A stretch of DNA of 64,000 nt from Patulibacter brassicae (GCF_033949425.1 NZ_JAXAVX010000003.1:248001-312000), one strand, 5' to 3'; numbered from the stretch's first letter, positions 1 through 9,377 are shown. The notes: a model not told the origin generated them from the letters alone. A program made the numbers and translations.

Positions 1-78
1 CTCGCGCTCGATCGTCCACGCCCCGAGGAGGAAGGCGGGCAGGTCGGGAACCGCGAGCAGGCCGTGGGCGGCGTCCAT
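1..78 (-). CDS. 5' end of a DUF6314-like protein (partial)
   Basis: Reading the minus strand from an ATG at 78 gives an open frame of 26 residues running off the window edge. It contains PDLPAFLLGAWTIERE, which resembles the start of small actinobacterial DUF6314 proteins (pattern LxGxWxxER). The start could lie a little further upstream. No function is known for that family and too little is present to say more. The palindrome at 119-165 separates it from the glycosyltransferase gene upstream on the same strand. Confidence 0.4.
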   Translation of the reverse strand, partial: MDAAHGLLAVPDLPAFLLGAWTIERE

Positions 79-118
79 GGCGCCGTCCAGCGTACGCCGC
101 CCCGTCGCGGGCCCCGGC

Positions 119-165
119 TCGCGTGGCGGATCCGCCTCGCCCGTCGAGGACGATCCGCCACGCGA
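119..165. terminator. Long palindrome, REP-like, probable terminator
   Basis: TCGCGTGGCGGATC (119-132) pairs perfectly with GATCCGCCACGCGA (152-165). The 19-nt loop holds a second small stem, CCTCG/CGAGG. It lies just past the stop of the GT2 gene at 201. A second element of very similar sequence and architecture lies at 14616-14664, also at gene 3' ends. Confidence 0.6.
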
Positions 166-200
166 CCGCACGGCGGTCCGGTCCGGGGCGCCCATCGCCG

Positions 201-980
201 TCAGATCCGTCGCGTGACGTTGCGGAAGAGCCAGTCGCACGCGGCGCCCCGCAGCGGCGGGACGTGCTTGGCCCGGAAGCGCGCCAGCGACGCGTCGAGG
301 TGCTCGTCCCGCCGCGCCACGACGCCGCCGACGTGGCCCGCCGAGACGGTCGGGTCGTAGACGATCCGACCGCCGCGCCCGCGCAGCCGCAGGCAGAGGT
401 CCTCCTCCTCCTTGTAGAGGAAGAACCCCTCGTCGAAGCCGCCGACCGCGTCGAACGCCGACCGGCGAAGGAGCAGGAACGCGCCGGAGACCCACGCCGC
501 CGGGACGGGCCGGGAGCGCGTCCGCCAGTGGCTGTGCCCGGCGCCGCGCGCGACGGCGGCGCGCACGCCGCGCAGCTCGCCGTGGTCCCACCGCTGCGGC
601 GCGCCGTCCTCCGTCCGCAGCAGCGGCCCGACGGCCACCACGCGCGGGTCGGCGCCGTGGCGCAGCAGCCCGCGCAGGACGCCGGGTCGCGGGATCGTCA
701 CGTCGGGGTTCACGCAGCAGAGCCACGGCGACCGGGCGGCGGCCGCCAGGCGGTTGTGCCCGCCGCCGAAGCCGAGGTTCCGCGCGCCGACGAGCAGCTC
801 GACGCGGTCGCCGCGTGCCGCGACGAGGTCGGAGAGGTCGTCGCCGGAGCCGTTCTCCAGCACGAGCACCCGGTGCGGGATCCCCACGTCGTCGAGGTCC
901 GCCAGGACGCCGTCGAGGCACGGACCGAGGACGTCCCGCGTCCGGAAGTTCACGATCTGGACGACGAGCTCGGGATCCAT
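201..980 (-). CDS. Family 2 glycosyltransferase (rhamnosyltransferase-like)
   Basis: 259 residues from the ATG at 980; the frame is open further upstream but homologous sequence begins at MDPELVVQIVNF. GT-A fold landmarks are visible: ENGSGDD at 42-48 (nucleotide-sugar binding), NPDV at 91-94 in the DxD position, and GFDEGFFLYKEEEDLCLR at 181-198 with the acidic catalytic-type residues. There is no signal peptide or TM segment, so it is likely cytoplasmic or membrane-peripheral, adding a sugar (often rhamnose in WbbL-like relatives) to a lipid-linked glycan. It is divergent from the GT4 pair starting at 1072. Donor and acceptor cannot be read from sequence. Confidence 0.85.
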   Translation of the reverse strand: MDPELVVQIVNFRTRDVLGPCLDGVLADLDDVGIPHRVLVLENGSGDDLSDLVAARGDRVELLVGARNLGFGGGHNRLAAAARSPWLCCVNPDVTIPRPGVLRGLLRHGADPRVVAVGPLLRTEDGAPQRWDHGELRGVRAAVARGAGHSHWRTRSRPVPAAWVSGAFLLLRRSAFDAVGGFDEGFFLYKEEEDLCLRLRGRGGRIVYDPTVSAGHVGGVVARRDEHLDASLARFRAKHVPPLRGAACDWLFRNVTRRI

Positions 981-1071
981 CGGGTCAGCGGGAGCGCCGC
1001 CGGTCACCGGTGGTCCACGACGGAGGCCACGCGACGCCGTAGAGTCCGGCGCGTTGCAGCCTACCCCGCCC

Positions 1072-2430
1072 GTGCGTCGATCCCCCGCCATCGAGGGCGC
1101 CGGCCCGAAGGTCTGCGTCGTCGCGGAGTTCTACCCGCGGGCCGAGGACCCGGTCCTCGGGATCTGGGCGCACCGCCAGGCGGTCGCCGCCCGCGACGCC
1201 GGCGCCGAGGTCCAGGTGCTCGTCCTCTACCGCCCCGTCCCGCCCCGGGCCACGCGCCTGCGGGACGTGCCGCGGACCCTGCGCACGATGCTCGCGCAGC
1301 CGGCCGAGGCCCGGATCGACGGCATCCCGGTGCGCTACGTGCGGTTCCTCGCGCCGCCGCGCGACCGCAGCTACGGGCGCTGGGGCGCGTCGGCGGCGCG
1401 ACCGCTGGCCCGCGCGCTGCGGCGCCTGCGCCGGCGCTTCCCCTACGAGGTCGTCCACGCCCACAACGCGGTCCCGGCCGGCGACGCGCTGCGACGCGCC
1501 GAGGGCCGGCGCGGCGTCCCGCGCGTGCCGCTCGCCGTCTCCGTCCACGGCGGCGACGTCCTCTACACCGCGCGCCGCTCGGCCGAGGGCGAGCGGGCCG
1601 TGCGCGCGACGTTCGCCCGTGCCGAGCTCGTCCTGGCCAACAGCGCCGGCACCGCGGAGCGCTGCGCGGCGCTCGGCGCCGAGCGCACCCGGGTCGTGCG
1701 CCTCGGCACCGACCTGCCGGACGCCGACGCGCTCGACGCGTGGCGCGAGGGGCGCTCCTGGGAGCCGCCGGCGGCCTCGACCGACCGGCGCGCCCCGGCG
1801 CGGGCGCCCGGGCGCTGGGGCAGCGGACCGCTGCGGGCCACGACGATCGCCGCCGCCGCGCCGGAGCCGGTGCTCGTGACCGTCGCCCACCTCGTGGCCC
1901 GCAAGCGCCACGCCGACGTCATCCGGGCGCTCGCGTGGCTGGGCGACCGCCACCCCGGGGTCCGCTACCGGATCATCGGCGACGGCCCCGAGCGCGAGCG
2001 GCTCGCGGCCCTGGCCACCGAGCTCGACGTCGACGACCGCGTGGAGCTCGTCGGGCAGCTGCCGCACGCCGAGGCGCTCGCGGCCGCGCGGCGCGCCGAC
2101 GTGTTCGTCATGCCGTCCGTCGACGAGGCGTTCGGCGTGGCGTACGTCGAGGCGATGGCCGCCGGGATGCCGGCGGTCGCGGCGCTCGGCGAGCCCGGCC
2201 CGCAGGAGATCGCCGCGGCCGGCGACGGGCTCGTGCTCGTGCCGCCCGGCGACGTCGCCGCGCTCGCCGAGGCGCTCGACGACCTGCTCGCCGACCCCGC
2301 CCACCGCCGCGCGCTCGGGGCGCAGGCCCAGCGGACCGTGGCCGGGGGCTTCACGTGGGAGCGCTGCGGGCGCCAGACCGCCCGGATCTACCGGGAGCTC
2401 GCGGAGCGCCCCGCCACCGATCGAGGATGA
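1072..2430 (+). CDS. Family 4 glycosyltransferase
   Basis: 452 residues from a GTG at 1072, just before the conserved first strand VCVVAEFYP. The open frame upstream overlaps the divergent gene and lacks family sequence. The GT-B layout is clear: an N-terminal acceptor domain, then a C-terminal domain with VTVAHLVARKRH (donor-site Arg/Lys) and the EX7E motif in DEAFGVAYVEAMAAG near residues 350-365. A -10-like TAGAGT lies near 1040. Its stop overlaps the next start (ATGA at 2427-2430), so the two GT4 genes are translationally coupled. Probable role: one sugar-transfer step in surface polysaccharide assembly; specificity unknown. Confidence 0.85.
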   Translation: MRRSPAIEGAGPKVCVVAEFYPRAEDPVLGIWAHRQAVAARDAGAEVQVLVLYRPVPPRATRLRDVPRTLRTMLAQPAEARIDGIPVRYVRFLAPPRDRSYGRWGASAARPLARALRRLRRRFPYEVVHAHNAVPAGDALRRAEGRRGVPRVPLAVSVHGGDVLYTARRSAEGERAVRATFARAELVLANSAGTAERCAALGAERTRVVRLGTDLPDADALDAWREGRSWEPPAASTDRRAPARAPGRWGSGPLRATTIAAAAPEPVLVTVAHLVARKRHADVIRALAWLGDRHPGVRYRIIGDGPERERLAALATELDVDDRVELVGQLPHAEALAAARRADVFVMPSVDEAFGVAYVEAMAAGMPAVAALGEPGPQEIAAAGDGLVLVPPGDVAALAEALDDLLADPAHRRALGAQAQRTVAGGFTWERCGRQTARIYRELAERPATDRG

Positions 2431-3494
2431 TGCGCGGCGTGGGTACGCGCCCGATCCTCATCGTCACCCCGCGGATCCCCGCCGAGCGCGTCGGCGCGCT
2501 GCAGGCGCTGGCCGAGCGCGCGCCGGTCGAGGTCGCGACGTTCGGCGGCCGCGACCATCACTTCGCCGGCGCGGCCCCGGACGCGGGCGTCCCGGAGCAC
2601 CGCGTCCCCGAGCACCGGATCGCCCGCGTCGTGCGCCGGGGCGACTGGCGCGCGGTCGTCGTCGGGACCGCCGGGCGGATCGCGCTGCCGACCGCCTGGC
2701 GGGCGACGCGCCGCGCGCGCCGGCCGTTCGTGCTCTGGAGCGCGCTGTGGCACGAGCCCGGCACCCCGGCGTTCCTCCTCGCCCGGCCGCTGCTGCGGCG
2801 GATCGTGCGCGACGCCGATGCCGTGGCGGCCTACGGCTCGCACGTCGCCGCCCACGTCTCGGGACTCGGCGCTCGTCGCGTGCTCGTCGCCCCGCAGGCC
2901 GTCGACCCCGCCACGTGGGTCGTGCCCGCACCGGCGCCGCGCCCGGCCGACGACCCGTTCCGGGTCCTCTACGTCGGACGCGACGCGCCGGGCAAGGGCG
3001 TCGAGAGCCTGCTCGTCGCCTGGCGCCAGGCGAAGCTCCACGAGGCGATCGGCGCCGAGCTCGTGCTGCTCGGCCCGCAGCCGGCCGCCGACGCCGGGCT
3101 GCCGGGAGCGCGCGCGCTCGGGTCGGTGCCGCCCGACGAGGTCCGCGGCTGGCTGGACCGCAGCGACGTCCTGTGCGTGCCGTCCGAGCGCACGCCCGGA
3201 TTCGTCGAGCCGTGGGGCCTCGTCTGCAACGAGGCGATGCACCGCGGCGTGCCGGTGCTCGCCACGGACGCCGTCGGCGCCGCCGCCGGCGGGCTCGTGC
3301 GGGACGGGCGCAACGGACGGATCGTCCCGGCCGGCCAGCCGATCGAGCTCGCCCGCGCGCTCACCGCGCTGGCGGTCGACCCGCCGGCCGCGCGGGCGCT
3401 CGGGGAGGCCGGGCGCCGCGACGTCGGGGCGTTCTCGTTCGCCGCCTGGGCCTCGGGGATGCTCGCCGCCGTCGAGGCGGCCGAGGCACGCTGA
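2427..3494 (+). CDS. Family 4 glycosyltransferase
   Basis: 355 residues, ATG overlapping the preceding TGA; a second ATG follows immediately and could be used instead. The C-terminal half has the GT1/GT4 donor domain: VLYVGRDAPGKGVESL (loop with donor-binding Lys) and EPWGLVCNEAMHRGVPVL near 260-280 as the EX7E region. The N-terminal domain is short and divergent. Context says it works with the preceding GT4 enzyme on the same glycan. The donor sugar is not predictable. Confidence 0.8.
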   Translation: MMRGVGTRPILIVTPRIPAERVGALQALAERAPVEVATFGGRDHHFAGAAPDAGVPEHRVPEHRIARVVRRGDWRAVVVGTAGRIALPTAWRATRRARRPFVLWSALWHEPGTPAFLLARPLLRRIVRDADAVAAYGSHVAAHVSGLGARRVLVAPQAVDPATWVVPAPAPRPADDPFRVLYVGRDAPGKGVESLLVAWRQAKLHEAIGAELVLLGPQPAADAGLPGARALGSVPPDEVRGWLDRSDVLCVPSERTPGFVEPWGLVCNEAMHRGVPVLATDAVGAAAGGLVRDGRNGRIVPAGQPIELARALTALAVDPPAARALGEAGRRDVGAFSFAAWASGMLAAVEAAEAR

Positions 3495-3668
3495 GCCGCG
3501 GGGCGCGTACGGCGTCCCTGGGCGCGCGCGTGCGCAACTTCCCGCCTCGGCGACGGTTGCTAGCGTTGACGGCCAGCGTTCGTCGCCGCCGCGCTCCCCA
3601 GGTCACCCGCGCGGCGCCCGCGACGATCGTCCGGCTGCTCGCGAACCCGATACGAACGCGAACTCCCC

Positions 3669-4295
3669 GTGCGCTCCCTCCTCCGCCTCCTGCCCCTCCC
3701 GATCGTCCTCCTGGCCTTCGCGGCCGGCGGCGCGGCCCCCGCGAGCGCGGACTACCGCGCCGTGCTGAAGGACTGCACCGACGGGTCGCTCGAGGGGCGC
3801 TACTCGCAGCGCGACCTCGAGCTCGCGCTGCGCAACATGGCCGCCGGCGAGGCCGACTACGGCGACTGCGCCGACGTCATCGCCACGGCGATGTCCACCG
3901 CCGGCTCGAAGGGCTCCGGCGGCTCGGGCTCGTCGGGCTCGGGATCCGGCTCCGGCGGGTCGGGCGGCTCGTCCGGGGGCGGCAGCTCGAGCAGCAGCGG
4001 CGGCGACGCCGGACAGGGCGCCGACACCTCGGGCGCGGTCGGCGCGTCGCGCACCGCGACCCCCGAGGAGCAGGTGAACGCCACGAAGGCCGCGACCGAC
4101 GTCGCCACGGAGGCGACGAAGGCCGACGAGGTCGCGCTGCGCAACGTCCGCGTGCCCGCCTCGGCCGACCTCGGCGAGGCCGGCGCGTCGCTGCCGACCT
4201 CGCTGCTGCTGGCCCTCATCGGCTGCGGCGCCGCCGCCTGCCTCGCCGGCGGGGCCGTCGCGATCCGGAGCCTGCGACGCCACCGTGGCCACTGA
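3669..4295 (+). CDS. Secreted, membrane-anchored small protein with Ser/Gly linker
   Basis: 208 residues from a GTG. It has a signal peptide of about 28 residues (RSLLRLLPLPIVLLAFAAGG, AXA end), a short globular part with two Cys (DCTDGSLE and DYGDCADV), a Gly/Ser linker at about 80-120, and a C-terminal TM segment near 178-198 followed by RSLRRHRGH. The layout suggests a surface protein held by its C-terminus with the N-terminal domain outside. It overlaps the polymerase gene by 11 nt, so it is probably co-expressed with polysaccharide polymerisation. I do not recognise the family. Confidence 0.7.
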   Translation: MRSLLRLLPLPIVLLAFAAGGAAPASADYRAVLKDCTDGSLEGRYSQRDLELALRNMAAGEADYGDCADVIATAMSTAGSKGSGGSGSSGSGSGSGGSGGSSGGGSSSSSGGDAGQGADTSGAVGASRTATPEEQVNATKAATDVATEATKADEVALRNVRVPASADLGEAGASLPTSLLLALIGCGAAACLAGGAVAIRSLRRHRGH

Positions 4296-6468
4296 GGCAC
4301 CGTCGCCCCAGGGCGACCCGACGGCGGACGCGCAGCGCACCCGCACGCTGCCGGTCGTCGGGACGGCCCCGGCTCCGGCCCGCGCGCCGGTCACCGGCCG
4401 CGCCCGCCTGACCGGGCTGCTGCGCGGCGACCTGCCGTGGACGCTGCTCATCGCCGCGCTCTTCGTCTGGACGGTCACCGAGGCCCAGATCGGCGCCGAC
4501 GTCGGGCGCACGGCCCCGGTGCTGCTCGGACTGCTGCTCGTCTCGGGGCTCGTCTGCGTCGCGTCCCTGCTGGCCGCGCCGGGCACCGCGCGGCCCTGGG
4601 GCGCCGGGACGCTCGCCCTCGGCGGCGCGCTCGTCGTGCTGACGGGCGCGTCGATCTCGTGGTCGGTGGCGCCCGACGCCTCGTGGCAGGACGCCAACCG
4701 GATCCTCACGTACCTCGCCGTCATGGCGGCCGGCGTCGCGGGCGCCCGCCTGGCGCCGGGCCGCTGGCAGGCCCCGCTCGGCGGCGTGCTGCTCGGGTCG
4801 ACGATCGTCGTCCTGCTCGGGCTCGGGCACAAGGTCTTCCCCGAGGCGATCGATCCCGCCCAGGTCTACGCCCGGCTGCAGGACCCGATCGGCTACTGGA
4901 ACGGCCTCGGCGCGATCGCGGCGTTCGCGCTCGTCCTCTCGCTCTGGCTCGGCAGCCGCCGCACCGGCTACCAGCCGCTGAACGCGCTCGCCTACCCGAT
5001 CGCGGCGATCGCCGTCCTCGGCCTGCTGCAGTCCTACTCCCGCGGCGGCCTGGCCGCCGCGGCGATCGGCGTCGCGCTCTGGATCGCCCTCGCGCCGCGT
5101 CGCCTGCACAGCCTGCTCGTGCTCGCCGTCGGCGTCGCCGGGGGCGGGTTCGTCGGGATCTGGACCTTCGCGAACGACGCGCTCTCGACCGACAACGTGG
5201 CGCTCGCCGCCCGCGAGTCGGCGGGGGCGGAGCTCGGCGTGCTGCTCGTCGCGACGCTCGTCGTCCTGCTCGTCGTCGGCCTCGCGATCGAGTTCGCGAT
5301 GCTCTTCGCCGGCGTGGGCGCCGCAGAGCGCCGCCGGCTCGGGCTGATCGTCGCCTGCGCCGTCGCGGTCGTGCCGATCGGCGGGGTCGCGGTCGTCGCG
5401 TCGAGCGAGCGCGGCCTCACGGGCTCGGTCTCCCACGCCTGGACCCAGCTCACCGACCCCGACGCCGCGGTGCCGAAGGGCGACCCGTCGCGCCTGGGGG
5501 CCGTCGGCTCGTTCCGCTCGCGCTACTGGCGCCAGGCCTTCGACGTCTTCGAGGCGCAGCCGCTGCGCGGCGTCGGCGCCGACGGGTTCGGCGCCGTGCA
5601 GCCGCGCGTGCGGACCGACGTCGCGGTCGCCAAGCACGCGCACGGCTGGGTGCCCCAGACGCTCGCCGACCTCGGCTGGATCGGCATGCTCGTCTCGCTG
5701 GCCTTCGGGCTGGCGTTCGTCGCCGCGGCCGCCCGCGCCCTCGGCTACCTGCGCACGCCCGGCGTGCCCGCCCGGCCGCGTGGCGGCCTGCGCCCCGAGC
5801 GCGACGGGCTCGTCGCGGCCACGGCGATCGTCGCGACCTTCGCGGTGACCTCCGTCGCGGACTGGGCGTGGTTCGTGCCCGGCGTGACGCTGCCGATGAT
5901 GCTCCTCGCCGGCTGGGTCGTCGGCCGCGGCGCGGAGGGCGCGTTCGTCCCGCGGCCCCGGCCCGCGCTGCGGATCGCCGGACCGCGGGGCGCGGCCGCG
6001 GCCGGCGTCGCCGTCGCGGTGGTGCTGGCGGGCCTGTCGGTCGCCGCGCCGTGGCGCTCGCAGCGCGCGCAGGAATCCGCGTTCGCGGCCCTCGAGCGCG
6101 GCGACGTCGCGGCCGCCGAGCGCGACGCGCGCGACGCGCGGCGACGGAACCCGCTGTCCGCCGACGCCGACTACGTGCTCGGCACGGTGCTCGCCCGCAA
6201 GGGCGACGTCGACGGCGCCCGCGCCGTCTACGAGCACGCCGTGGAGCGCCAGCCGGCCGTCCCGGACACGTGGCAGCGCCTGGCCCGCTTCGAGCTCGAC
6301 GTCGCCGATCGCCCGTACAACGCCCAGCGCGCCGCCGGCGTCGCGCTGCGCCTGGCCCCGACGAGCCGCGCCGCGCAGCTCGTCGCGATCGCGGCGACGC
6401 GGCGCGCGACGGAGAAGCGCGCCGCCCGCGAGCAGCAGGCGGCCGAGCGGCGCGCCGCGCGCGGATGA
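4285..6468 (+). CDS. O-antigen ligase/polymerase-like membrane protein with C-terminal TPRs
   Basis: 727 residues from GTG, overlapping the upstream gene. About a dozen TM segments span residues 45-590. The periplasmic region around 395-460 contains RYWRQAFDVF and GVGADGFG, typical of the Wzy_C/O-antigen ligase superfamily. The last 110 residues form tetratricopeptide-like helices (LERGDVAAAERDARDARRR, then VLARKGDVDGARAVYEHAV). Such proteins polymerise or ligate lipid-linked glycan repeats; the TPR tail may bind partner proteins. The stop overlaps an ATG that begins the downstream frame. The substrate is unknown. Confidence 0.75.
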   Translation: MATEAPSPQGDPTADAQRTRTLPVVGTAPAPARAPVTGRARLTGLLRGDLPWTLLIAALFVWTVTEAQIGADVGRTAPVLLGLLLVSGLVCVASLLAAPGTARPWGAGTLALGGALVVLTGASISWSVAPDASWQDANRILTYLAVMAAGVAGARLAPGRWQAPLGGVLLGSTIVVLLGLGHKVFPEAIDPAQVYARLQDPIGYWNGLGAIAAFALVLSLWLGSRRTGYQPLNALAYPIAAIAVLGLLQSYSRGGLAAAAIGVALWIALAPRRLHSLLVLAVGVAGGGFVGIWTFANDALSTDNVALAARESAGAELGVLLVATLVVLLVVGLAIEFAMLFAGVGAAERRRLGLIVACAVAVVPIGGVAVVASSERGLTGSVSHAWTQLTDPDAAVPKGDPSRLGAVGSFRSRYWRQAFDVFEAQPLRGVGADGFGAVQPRVRTDVAVAKHAHGWVPQTLADLGWIGMLVSLAFGLAFVAAAARALGYLRTPGVPARPRGGLRPERDGLVAATAIVATFAVTSVADWAWFVPGVTLPMMLLAGWVVGRGAEGAFVPRPRPALRIAGPRGAAAAGVAVAVVLAGLSVAAPWRSQRAQESAFAALERGDVAAAERDARDARRRNPLSADADYVLGTVLARKGDVDGARAVYEHAVERQPAVPDTWQRLARFELDVADRPYNAQRAAGVALRLAPTSRAAQLVAIAATRRATEKRAAREQQAAERRAARG

Positions 6469-6521
6469 CGCCGGCCGGACCGCGACCTTCGCCCCCCTCC
6501 TGGGTTCCAACCCGTGCCCCC

Positions 6522-8126
6522 ATGCGCCGACTGCTGCTCCTGACCGCCACCCTCCTCGTCCTGCTGCCGACCGCCGGCGCCAGCGCGTACTCCCGGATGG
6601 AGTCGACGTTCCAGGACGATCCGCGCCTCGTCTACGGCACGCCGAAGGTCCGCAACGCGACGCTCGACGAGGTCAAGGCCCTCGGCGTGGACCGCATCCG
6701 CGTCAGCGTCTTCTGGAACCTCCTCGCGCCGCAGCCGACGTCCGGCACGAAGCCCGAGGGCTTCGACGGCAGCGACCCGAACGCCTACGCCGCGTCGGCG
6801 TGGGCGCGCTACGACGACCTCATCGACGCGATCCACGCGCGCGGCATGAAGGTGAACCTCAACCCGACCGCCCCGGGGCCGCTGTGGGCGATGTCGGGCG
6901 CGTTCGACGCCCGGATCGCGGACCGCACGAACCCCAGCCCGGAGGAGTTCGGGGCGTTCATGGTCGCGCTCGGCCGCCGCTACGCCGGCGACTTCGTGCC
7001 CTCCGGCGCGACCGCGCCCCGGCCCCGGATCGACTACTGGTCGATCTGGAACGAGCCGAACCAGGGCGGCTGGCTGTCGCCGCAGTGGACGGCCGTGGGG
7101 ACCTCCGGCGTCGAGCAGTCGCCGCAGCAGTACCGCCGCCTCGTCGACGCCTCCTGGGCGGCGCTGCAGGCCACGGGCCACACGCCGCAGTCCGACACGA
7201 TCCTCGTCGGCGAGACGGCCCCGAAGGGCACGCACGCCGCGAAGGACCGGCGCACCCGGGCCTCCGCGATGGACGCCATGCGGTTCTTCCGTCGCCTGTA
7301 CTGCCTGAACGACCGGATGGGCTTCCTCACCGGCGCCGACGCGAAGGCCGTCGAGTGCCCGGAGACGCCGACCGCGGCGGAGTTCGTCGCCGCGCACCCG
7401 GGGCTCTTCCAGATGACGGGCTACGCGCACCACCCCTACGAGCTGACCCTCGCCCCCGACCGGCGCCCGACGTACCCCGACGACTGGGTCACGACGGCGA
7501 ACCTCGGGACGCTCACCGACCAGCTCGAGCGCGCGATGGCGCGCTACAAGGTCAACCGCAAGGCGATCCCCCTCTACCTGACCGAGTTCGGCTACCAGTC
7601 CTTCGCGCCCGACCCGCTCGGCGTGTCGCTGGCCAAGCAGGCGGCGTACATCAACCAGGCCGAGTACATCGCCTACAAGAACCGCTACGTCAAGACGCTC
7701 GCGCAGTTCCTCCTCTACGACGACGCCCCGACGGCCGGCGACAGCAACGAGAACACCCGCTGGAACTCGAGCTTCCAGACCGGCCTGCGCTTCGGCGAGG
7801 GCTCGGGGCGCGAGGGCCGCGCGAAGCCGAGCTACGACGCGTACCGCCTGCCGATCTACCTGCCGCGGCGCAACGCCGACAGCAAGGGCCGCCTGCCGCT
7901 GTGGGGTCGCGTGCGGCCCGGGGCCGGCAGCGGCGCGCGGACCGTCGAGGTCCAGGTCCGCGGCGCGAAGGGCTCCTACCGGCGCCTCGCGCGGTACCGG
8001 ACGAGCAAGTACGGCTTCGTGAACCGCACGATCCGCGTGCGCCGCACCGGCGCGGTGCGCCTGGCCTGGAAGAGCGGGACGAAGACGTACTACAGCCGCG
8101 GCGTCTCGTTCCGCGCGCGCCGCTGA
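6522..8126 (+). CDS. Secreted glycoside hydrolase (clan GH-A type)
   Basis: 534 residues. I chose the ATG at 6522 because it starts a clean signal peptide (MRRLLLLTATLLVLLPTAGA); an in-frame ATG at 6465 adds 19 residues that do not look like a signal. The TIM-barrel region holds WSIWNEPNQGG with the acid/base Glu178 and YLTEFGYQS with the candidate nucleophile Glu355, the usual GH-A pair (GH5/GH39-like). Residues from about 440 form a beta-rich C-terminal domain. Located right after the polymerase gene, it probably trims or cleaves the exported polysaccharide. Exact GH family unassigned. Confidence 0.8.
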   Translation: MRRLLLLTATLLVLLPTAGASAYSRMESTFQDDPRLVYGTPKVRNATLDEVKALGVDRIRVSVFWNLLAPQPTSGTKPEGFDGSDPNAYAASAWARYDDLIDAIHARGMKVNLNPTAPGPLWAMSGAFDARIADRTNPSPEEFGAFMVALGRRYAGDFVPSGATAPRPRIDYWSIWNEPNQGGWLSPQWTAVGTSGVEQSPQQYRRLVDASWAALQATGHTPQSDTILVGETAPKGTHAAKDRRTRASAMDAMRFFRRLYCLNDRMGFLTGADAKAVECPETPTAAEFVAAHPGLFQMTGYAHHPYELTLAPDRRPTYPDDWVTTANLGTLTDQLERAMARYKVNRKAIPLYLTEFGYQSFAPDPLGVSLAKQAAYINQAEYIAYKNRYVKTLAQFLLYDDAPTAGDSNENTRWNSSFQTGLRFGEGSGREGRAKPSYDAYRLPIYLPRRNADSKGRLPLWGRVRPGAGSGARTVEVQVRGAKGSYRRLARYRTSKYGFVNRTIRVRRTGAVRLAWKSGTKTYYSRGVSFRARR

Positions 8127-8130
8127 CGCT

Positions 8131-8155
8131 GGCTCCGCCGATGATCGGCGGAGCC
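8131..8155. terminator. Bidirectional hairpin between convergent genes
   Basis: GGCTCCGCCGAT (8131-8142) and ATCGGCGGAGCC (8144-8155) form a perfect inverted repeat around one base. It sits 4 nt after the GH stop and 34 nt from the convergent glycosyltransferase stop. There is no T-tract, as expected at this GC content. Confidence 0.65.
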
Positions 8156-8189
8156 CGCTGAGCCCCGCCCCGGGCCCGGCGCTCCCGCG

Positions 8190-9377
8190 CTAGGGGACGA
8201 GCCCGGCGAGCGACGGCGCCGGGGCGTCGTGGTCGACGAGCGAGGCGTCCAGGCGCCCGGCGCCGCGGCCCTCGACGACGCGCTGCAGCAGCGCCTCGTA
8301 GCGGTCGGTGACGACGTCCCAGGAGTAGGCCTTCGCGCGCTCGAGCGCCGCGTCGCGCAGGCCGGCGACCCGCTCGGGGTCGCGCAGCAGCGCCTCGAGC
8401 TCGCGGGCGAGCGCCGGGGCGCCCTCGGACCCGGAGAACGTCGCGCCGGCGCCGCCGATCGTCTCGACGTTCGGGGCGTGGTCGTTCACGAGCACCGCCG
8501 CCCCCGCCGCCATCGCCTCGAGGATCACCGGGTGCGTGCCGCCGACCTCGGTCGGCACGACCGAGAGGTAGCTGTGCTTCTGCAGCTCCCAGTAGCCGCG
8601 GCCGAAGACGTAGCCGGGGAAGACGACCCGCGGATCCGCGCCGCGGCGGACGTTGCGGATGAACTCGTGGGCGTACGGCGCGCCGCCGACGATGACGAGC
8701 TTCTTGCCCTTCGTCGCCTCGTACGGGATCCGGCTGAACGCGTCCACGAGCATATGGGGGTTGTTCTCCGGCTCGAGGCGCCCGACGAAGAGCACGTACT
8801 CGCGCGGCTCCAGGCCGAGCGCCTGCAGCGCATCGGTCGTGCCGTAGTCGGGGTCCTGCACGCCGTAGGGGATGACGTCGATCCGCTGCCCGTAGCGCTG
8901 CGCGAAGATCTCGGCGACGGCGTCGCTGTCGGTCAGGGCGACGTCGGCCCAGCGGGGCGCATGGCGCTCGGCGAAGCGGAGGTACGCCTTCGCGGCGGCC
9001 GGCCACTTCGAGCGGTCCGAGTCCAGGCCGTCGACGTTGATGACCGTCGGCAGCCCGGCCTTGCGCGTCAGGCGCGTGAGCGGGCTGTTGCCGGCGATGA
9101 AGAAGAGCGCGACGTCGGGCCGCAGCCGGCGGACGCAGTGCTCGGCCGAGAGGTACGTGTGGACGAAGGTGTCCAGGTACTTGTTGCGGATCGTCGGCAG
9201 GTGGATGAGCCGCGCGCCGAGGTGCTCCTTGAGGTCCGCGTCGACGACGTGGGGCCGGCAGTAGACGTGGACCTCGTGCCCCCGCTGCACGAGCCGCTCG
9301 GCGAGGTGCTCCGCGGCCGTCTCGAAGCCGCTGTAGGCGGCCGGGATGCCGCGGGTGCCGAGGATCGCGATCTTCAT
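8190..9377 (-). CDS. DUF1972/GT4 glycosyltransferase
   Basis: 395 residues from the ATG at 9377, where MKIAILGTRGIPAAYSGFET matches the signature start of DUF1972 proteins (rhamnosyltransferase-like). The N-terminal DUF1972 domain covers roughly 1-165; the C-terminal GT1 domain has VLFVGRLEPENN and the EX7E-type PTEVGGTHPVILEAMAAG. These proteins add a deoxyhexose during exopolysaccharide or O-antigen synthesis. The gene is on the minus strand, convergent with the GH gene, and follows a 234-bp gap with small hairpins after the GT4 gene at 9612. Confidence 0.85.
   Translation of the reverse strand: MKIAILGTRGIPAAYSGFETAAEHLAERLVQRGHEVHVYCRPHVVDADLKEHLGARLIHLPTIRNKYLDTFVHTYLSAEHCVRRLRPDVALFFIAGNSPLTRLTRKAGLPTVINVDGLDSDRSKWPAAAKAYLRFAERHAPRWADVALTDSDAVAEIFAQRYGQRIDVIPYGVQDPDYGTTDALQALGLEPREYVLFVGRLEPENNPHMLVDAFSRIPYEATKGKKLVIVGGAPYAHEFIRNVRRGADPRVVFPGYVFGRGYWELQKHSYLSVVPTEVGGTHPVILEAMAAGAAVLVNDHAPNVETIGGAGATFSGSEGAPALARELEALLRDPERVAGLRDAALERAKAYSWDVVTDRYEALLQRVVEGRGAGRLDASLVDHDAPAPSLAGLVP

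Noticed and set aside
123..2426. A 1123-residue plus-strand frame beginning at 123 and ending at 3494
   Set aside because: Only its last third (from 2427) is a real GT4 protein. The upstream part is an Arg/Ala/Pro-rich antisense or off-frame reading over a GT2 gene and a GT4 gene.
4216..6510. A 764-residue minus-strand frame opposite the polymerase gene
   Set aside because: Composition is Arg/Asp/Gly-rich without hydrophobic periodicity, while the plus strand encodes a clear multi-TM protein with TPRs.
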